NCBI GenBank assembly: GCA_965366365.1
Contig: CBDUEV010000063.1
Coordinates: forward strand, 1 to 17,549
DNA: 17,549 bases
Direction of reading: 5' to 3'
Source of the DNA: CBDUEV01 sp965366365
Lineage (GTDB): Bacteria > Actinomycetota > Acidimicrobiia > Spongiisociales > JAENVV01
The notes below the pieces were generated by a model. It was not told the DNA's origin, did not search any database, and was given only the letters and a program-made list of their open reading frames with translations. Of the stretch, positions 14,407 to 17,549 are shown piece by piece. The translations under genes were made by a program, and so were the position numbers. Within the stretch, counting starts at the first letter, position 1. Each line of letters begins with the position of its first letter.

Positions 14407-16281
14407 GTGAAGCGTGTCTACAAGTATTTCGACGAGCCAGGACATCTCTTCCCTTACGACGTCCGATTCGACGCGCACGATCTGGCCTTCTGCGAACGTC
14501 TCCCTGACGGCAGGATCAGGCTCCGGTTGATCACCGAGCCGGGTTTCACCGAGGCAGTCGTCGCTCGCACGGACGGCCACGGGACCCCGATGGGGCGCCA
14601 CGCCGAGGACGCTCGCTTCGCCTACTGGGAGGCTGAGGTGACCCCCACAGGCCCCAGATTCGACTTCTCGTTCGCGTTGCGCATCGAGGGCGATCGACCG
14701 GTCTACCTGGTTCCCGCCGGACTCACCAACGCGGCCGAACGACTCGACTTCTGGAGCCTCGAGGTGGAGCACATCCCGGCGATGGAGGTGCCGGGCTGGG
14801 TGCAGGGTGCCGTCATCTATCAGATCTTTCCGGATCGGTTTGCCAGCGGCGACCCATCTCTCACCCCTCCAGGCGCCGATCCCTGGGGGAGCCCCCCTCA
14901 CTCCCGGCGGTTTCAAGGGGGTGACCTCATCGGAGTAGCTGCGCGGGCGGACTACCTCGTCGACCTGGGTGCCGACGCCGTCTATCTGAATCCGATCTTC
15001 TCCTCACCATCGGTCCATCGGTACGACGCCAGCGACTTCTATGAGGTCGACTCCCGGCTGGGCGGTAACGAGGCTTTGTCTGCCCTGGTGGCGACTCTCC
15101 ACGAGCGCCAGATCCGGGTGATCCTCGATGTGTCGTTCAACCACTGCCATCCTCACTTCTTCGCGTTTCAGGATGTGATGGCCCGGGGACCGGACTCCGA
15201 GTATTGGGATTGGTTCGACGTCCACGAGTACCCGATCTCGGTCAAATACCGTCCGGCGGCCGCTCGCCGCCTCTACGGCGCACGCGCCGACCACTATCTC
15301 GACTACCTCACTCACACCACCGCCGCCGCAGGCTTGACCCTCGTGGAGGCGGACGATGATGGGCCTCCGGCCGAGCCGACCTACGCTTCCTGGTACGGCG
15401 TGCCCACCATGCCTCGCCTGGTGCTCTCGAACCCGCGTGCCCGCCAGTACTTCCTGGAGGTGGCGTGCCACTGGGTCCGGGACTACGACATCGACGGATG
15501 GCGCATGGACGTCGCCCGTTACATCGACGCCGATTTCTGGATCGAGTTCCGAGATGCGGTGAAGTCGGTCAAGCCGGACGCCTATCTCATCGCCGAGATC
15601 ATGGGCGATGCCATGCCCTGGCTCCAGGGAGACAGATTCGACGCCACGATGAACTATCAGTTTCGGGAGCTGGCGGTCGATTTCTTCGCCAGGTCGTCGA
15701 TCGACGCGACTCGTTTCGTGGAGGGCATCATCCGGTTGAACGCCCGCTATGCCCCGGGCGCCGTGCTGGCCAATCAGAATCTCCTCTCCAGCCACGACAC
15801 TCCTCGATTCCTGACGGTCGCCGGCGGGGAGTCGGCGCGGCTGGCGCTGGCCGTCTTCACGCAGATGACCATCCCCGGGGCGCCCGGTCTCTACTACGGC
15901 GACGAAGTCGGAATGACCGGCGGAGAAGACCCGGAATGCCGGGGTGCCTTTCCGTGGCAGGATCCGGAATCGTGGAACCAGGTGTTGCTCGATCAGACGC
16001 GGGAGCTGGGTCGCCTCCGCAAGGGGCACAACGCCCTGCAGCGCGGTGATTTCGAAGTGGTGTGGAGCGGGCAGGATGCCTTCGCGTTCACCCGGTGTAC
16101 CGACGAAGAGCGCCTACTCGTCGTCGTGAATCGGGGCGACTCTGCGCTCGAGCTGTCGGTTCCGATCTCCGCCGAGGGCGCAGTGCGCGTCTGGGGTACC
16201 GCGAGACTGAGTGCCGAGTCCGGTGTTCTCCAGGTCGAAGGAGTTGCCGCCTGGTCGGGCCTGATCGTGAGCTTGGTCTGA
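14407..16281 (+). CDS. GH13 glycosidase, cyclomaltodextrinase/neopullulanase/maltogenic amylase type
   Basis: A 624-aa enzyme from the chosen GTG; the frame opens at 14359, and GTG at 14401 is an alternative. The N-terminal about 130 residues form a beta-rich domain like CBM34. The (beta/alpha)8 barrel begins with GWVQGAVIYQIFPDRFASGD, a signature of the cyclomaltodextrinase group. Conserved regions: I, DVSFNH; V, MPRLVLSNP; II, GWRMDVAR with nucleophile D368; III, AEIMGDA with acid/base E397; IV, SSHDTPR with D464 (positions from 14407). A C-terminal beta domain follows (LLVVVNRGDS). All catalytic residues are intact. Known reaction: hydrolysis of alpha-1,4 (sometimes alpha-1,6) links in cyclodextrins, maltodextrins or pullulan. 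No signal peptide, so cytoplasmic. It probably acts on imported maltodextrin, consistent with the nearby MalG-like permease. Confidence 0.92.
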   Translation: MKRVYKYFDEPGHLFPYDVRFDAHDLAFCERLPDGRIRLRLITEPGFTEAVVARTDGHGTPMGRHAEDARFAYWEAEVTPTGPRFDFSFALRIEGDRPVYLVPAGLTNAAERLDFWSLEVEHIPAMEVPGWVQGAVIYQIFPDRFASGDPSLTPPGADPWGSPPHSRRFQGGDLIGVAARADYLVDLGADAVYLNPIFSSPSVHRYDASDFYEVDSRLGGNEALSALVATLHERQIRVILDVSFNHCHPHFFAFQDVMARGPDSEYWDWFDVHEYPISVKYRPAAARRLYGARADHYLDYLTHTTAAAGLTLVEADDDGPPAEPTYASWYGVPTMPRLVLSNPRARQYFLEVACHWVRDYDIDGWRMDVARYIDADFWIEFRDAVKSVKPDAYLIAEIMGDAMPWLQGDRFDATMNYQFRELAVDFFARSSIDATRFVEGIIRLNARYAPGAVLANQNLLSSHDTPRFLTVAGGESARLALAVFTQMTIPGAPGLYYGDEVGMTGGEDPECRGAFPWQDPESWNQVLLDQTRELGRLRKGHNALQRGDFEVVWSGQDAFAFTRCTDEERLLVVVNRGDSALELSVPISAEGAVRVWGTARLSAESGVLQVEGVAAWSGLIVSLV

Positions 16282-16541
16282 AGTACCCGGTTCGAACCGA
16301 GGAACATGGACGTCCCTCCGACGACCCCACCACCATGCAGCCGGGTCAGAACCACGAGGTCGAGGACGACTCCCCAAGGTGGGCTCGCAGTTCTCGACAG
16401 AATCCTGGTCTCGGTGGTCGTCCTTCGATGCGGCGCAACGAGCTTTCGGGGTTTAGCAGTAAATTTGGTCCGACCTTCGCCGGTGATCCGTATACCCACT
16501 AAACAGCCCACAACTCGGGCCGAAACCACAAGGAGAACATC

Positions 16542-17087
16542 ATGCGAAATCGAATCTTGGTGGGCTTGCTGCTCGTAATGGCGCTCGTTGCCGCCGCCTG
16601 CGGAACCTCTGAGGATGCCACCGACGAAACAACCACCGACGAAACCGTCGCCGCCACGACCACCGTGGCAGCCGCCGAAGAAATGATGGACATCGTCGAC
16701 ACGGCAGTGGCCGATGGCCGTTTCACGACCTTGGTCACCGCGCTGGAAGCCGCCGACCTCGTCGACACCCTCAAGGGTGAGGGCCCGTTCACGGTCTTCG
16801 CTCCCACGGATGACGCCTTCGCGGCGCTGCCCGAGGGGACCGTCGAAGGCTTGCTCGAAGACATCCCCGCCCTGACCGACATCCTCACCTACCACGTCGT
16901 GTCCGGCAAGGTCCTCGCCGCCGATGTGGTCGGCCTCGACTCGGCCACCACGCTGCAAGGCACCGACGTCACCGTCACCGTCGACGGCGACACCGTGCTC
17001 ATCAACGATGCTCAGGTGATCATCACCGACATCGAGACCTCCAATGGGGTCATCCACGTCATCGACGCTGTCCTCCTGCCGTCGTAG
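16542..17087 (+). CDS. FAS1 (fasciclin)-domain lipoprotein
   Basis: A 181-aa secreted lipoprotein. The signal peptide, MRNRILVGLLLVMALVAAAC, ends in a lipobox with C20 as the lipidated cysteine. Residues 21-46 are a Thr/Glu/Asp/Ala-rich linker. Residues of about 47-180 form one FAS1 domain: MMDIVDTAVADGRFTTLVTA (H1), GPFTVFAPTDDAFAALP, LTDILTYHVVSGKV and the end NGVIHVIDAVLLP (H2). It resembles the mycobacterial MPT70/MPT83 surface antigens in size and domain, while the true role in adhesion or matrix interaction is unknown. ATG is preceded by AAGGAG with a 6-nt spacer. A 260-bp upstream gap and a strong terminator directly after indicate a monocistronic unit. Confidence 0.92.
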   Translation: MRNRILVGLLLVMALVAAACGTSEDATDETTTDETVAATTTVAAAEEMMDIVDTAVADGRFTTLVTALEAADLVDTLKGEGPFTVFAPTDDAFAALPEGTVEGLLEDIPALTDILTYHVVSGKVLAADVVGLDSATTLQGTDVTVTVDGDTVLINDAQVIITDIETSNGVIHVIDAVLLPS

Positions 17088-17117
17088 TCCGAAGGACCGC
17101 AGGCAACTGCGGACGTG

Positions 17118-17151
17118 AACGAAAGAGCCCGCTTCGGCGGGCTCTTTCGTT
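17118..17151 (+). terminator. Intrinsic terminator after the FAS1 lipoprotein gene
   Basis: AACGAAAGAGCCCGC (17118-17132) pairs perfectly with GCGGGCTCTTTCGTT (17137-17151) around a TTCG tetraloop, 30 bp after the stop codon. The T-rich 3' arm and the following ATT give the usual release tail. The symmetric A-rich side means it could also serve minus-strand transcripts from the permease side. Confidence 0.88.
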
Positions 17152-17311
17152 ATTCGGAGGCAACCTCTCTTCCTGGCGCCACCGGCGCCGAGCCGCCCGA
17201 TCGAGAGGGAGAAGCGCGACCGACCGGCCAGACTCGATGATCTTTCGAAGTCGTGCCGGCAAGCGTGGCGAGGGTTCTCGGCGGTCGTGGGGCGAGCGCC
17301 CCTCTAGCGGT

Positions 17312-17549
17312 TCATCCCTTGACCGATCCGGCGGTCAGGCCGGAGACGATGTAACGCTGGAGGAACAGGAAGAGCAGGATGATCGGGACGGCGGCCAGCA
17401 GCGACCCCGCCGCGAATGGCCCCCATCTCAGGTTGAACTGATCGGACAGGAATCGGTAGAGCCCAATGGAGAGGGTGTAGTTCTCCGGGCTCCCCTGGCC
17501 CAGGCCGGCGTCTGCGAGGACGAAGTCGTTGATGAGGAAGATGAAGGAC
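17312..17549 (-). CDS. Sugar ABC transporter permease, MalG type, C-terminal part
   Basis: The minus strand has an open frame from the window edge to TGA at 17312-17314, giving the last 78 residues of a protein whose N terminus lies beyond the window. It reads FIFLINDF, SPENYTLSIGLYRFL, FAAGSLLAAVPIILLFLFLQ and ends RYIVSGLTAGSVKG. That ending is nearly invariant in MalG-family (binding-protein-dependent, carbohydrate uptake 1 family) inner-membrane permeases. The cytoplasmic EAA loop that contacts the ATPase would lie upstream, outside the window. The partner MalF-like permease and the binding protein probably follow beyond the edge. Together with the GH13 enzyme it suggests maltodextrin or oligosaccharide uptake. 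Confidence 0.9.
   Translation of the reverse strand, partial: SFIFLINDFVLADAGLGQGSPENYTLSIGLYRFLSDQFNLRWGPFAAGSLLAAVPIILLFLFLQRYIVSGLTAGSVKG

Noticed and set aside
16288..16299. CGGTTCGAACCG as the T-arm of a tRNA
   Set aside because: It is a 12-bp palindrome just after the GH13 stop; no acceptor, D-arm or anticodon arm can be placed because the upstream bases are coding.
15993..17057. Minus-strand 354-codon frame across the GH13 end and the FAS1 gene
   Set aside because: It runs antisense to two strongly supported genes; its Gly/Asp/Val-rich sequence mirrors the repeats of the FAS1 gene.

Overview
The window is a GC-rich chromosomal segment in which most of the length is covered by genes. 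Several genes appear to start directly at a TANNNT -10 box (leaderless), GTG and TTG starts occur, and there is a cell-surface protein with SLH-like repeats of the kind common in Actinomycetota, especially Acidimicrobiia. Together with a BTAD-type regulator, this points to an actinobacterium, probably an uncultured Acidimicrobiia-like lineage. The taxonomic call is inference. The first 20 bases are a pure C run and look like a contig-end artefact.

Region 1 (34-4081, minus strand) is methionine/sulfur metabolism. It holds two divergent PLP-dependent O-acetylhomoserine sulfhydrylase-type enzymes (MetY family) and an alpha/beta hydrolase. The distal metY (34-1347) has an elaborate 5' leader. A TTGACA-N17-CATACT promoter is followed by a SAM-I-clan riboswitch. 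Next comes a possible 39-codon leader ORF with Met and Cys codons near its end, then an 11-bp hairpin overlapping that ORF, then a small hairpin containing the metY Shine-Dalgarno. The second metY paralog and the hydrolase form a two-gene operon with its own leaderless-type promoter and no visible riboswitch.

Region 2 (4201-6735, plus) is one large secreted protein: signal peptide, seven beta-propeller-type repeats, two cadherin-like domains and three C-terminal SLH-like repeats. A 16-bp-arm hairpin lies between it and the convergent gene.

Region 3 (6862-9475) is a stand-alone molybdopterin/[4Fe-4S] oxidoreductase on the minus strand. Its 391-bp upstream region contains a Rex- or CRP-like operator and two strong hairpins.

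Region 4 (9476-13014, plus) is a small conserved-looking ORF followed by a 1090-aa regulator. The regulator has an N-terminal STAND/AAA-type ATPase, TPR-like repeats and a C-terminal winged helix plus BTAD domain.

Region 5 (13096-17549) holds an MFS transporter, a GH13 cyclomaltodextrinase/neopullulanase-type enzyme, a FAS1-domain lipoprotein with a clear terminator, and the C-terminal end of a MalG-type sugar ABC permease running off the window. The GH13 enzyme and the permease suggest maltodextrin use. The most noteworthy finding is the layered metY leader. I see no CRISPR array, rRNA, tRNA, transposase or phage gene.
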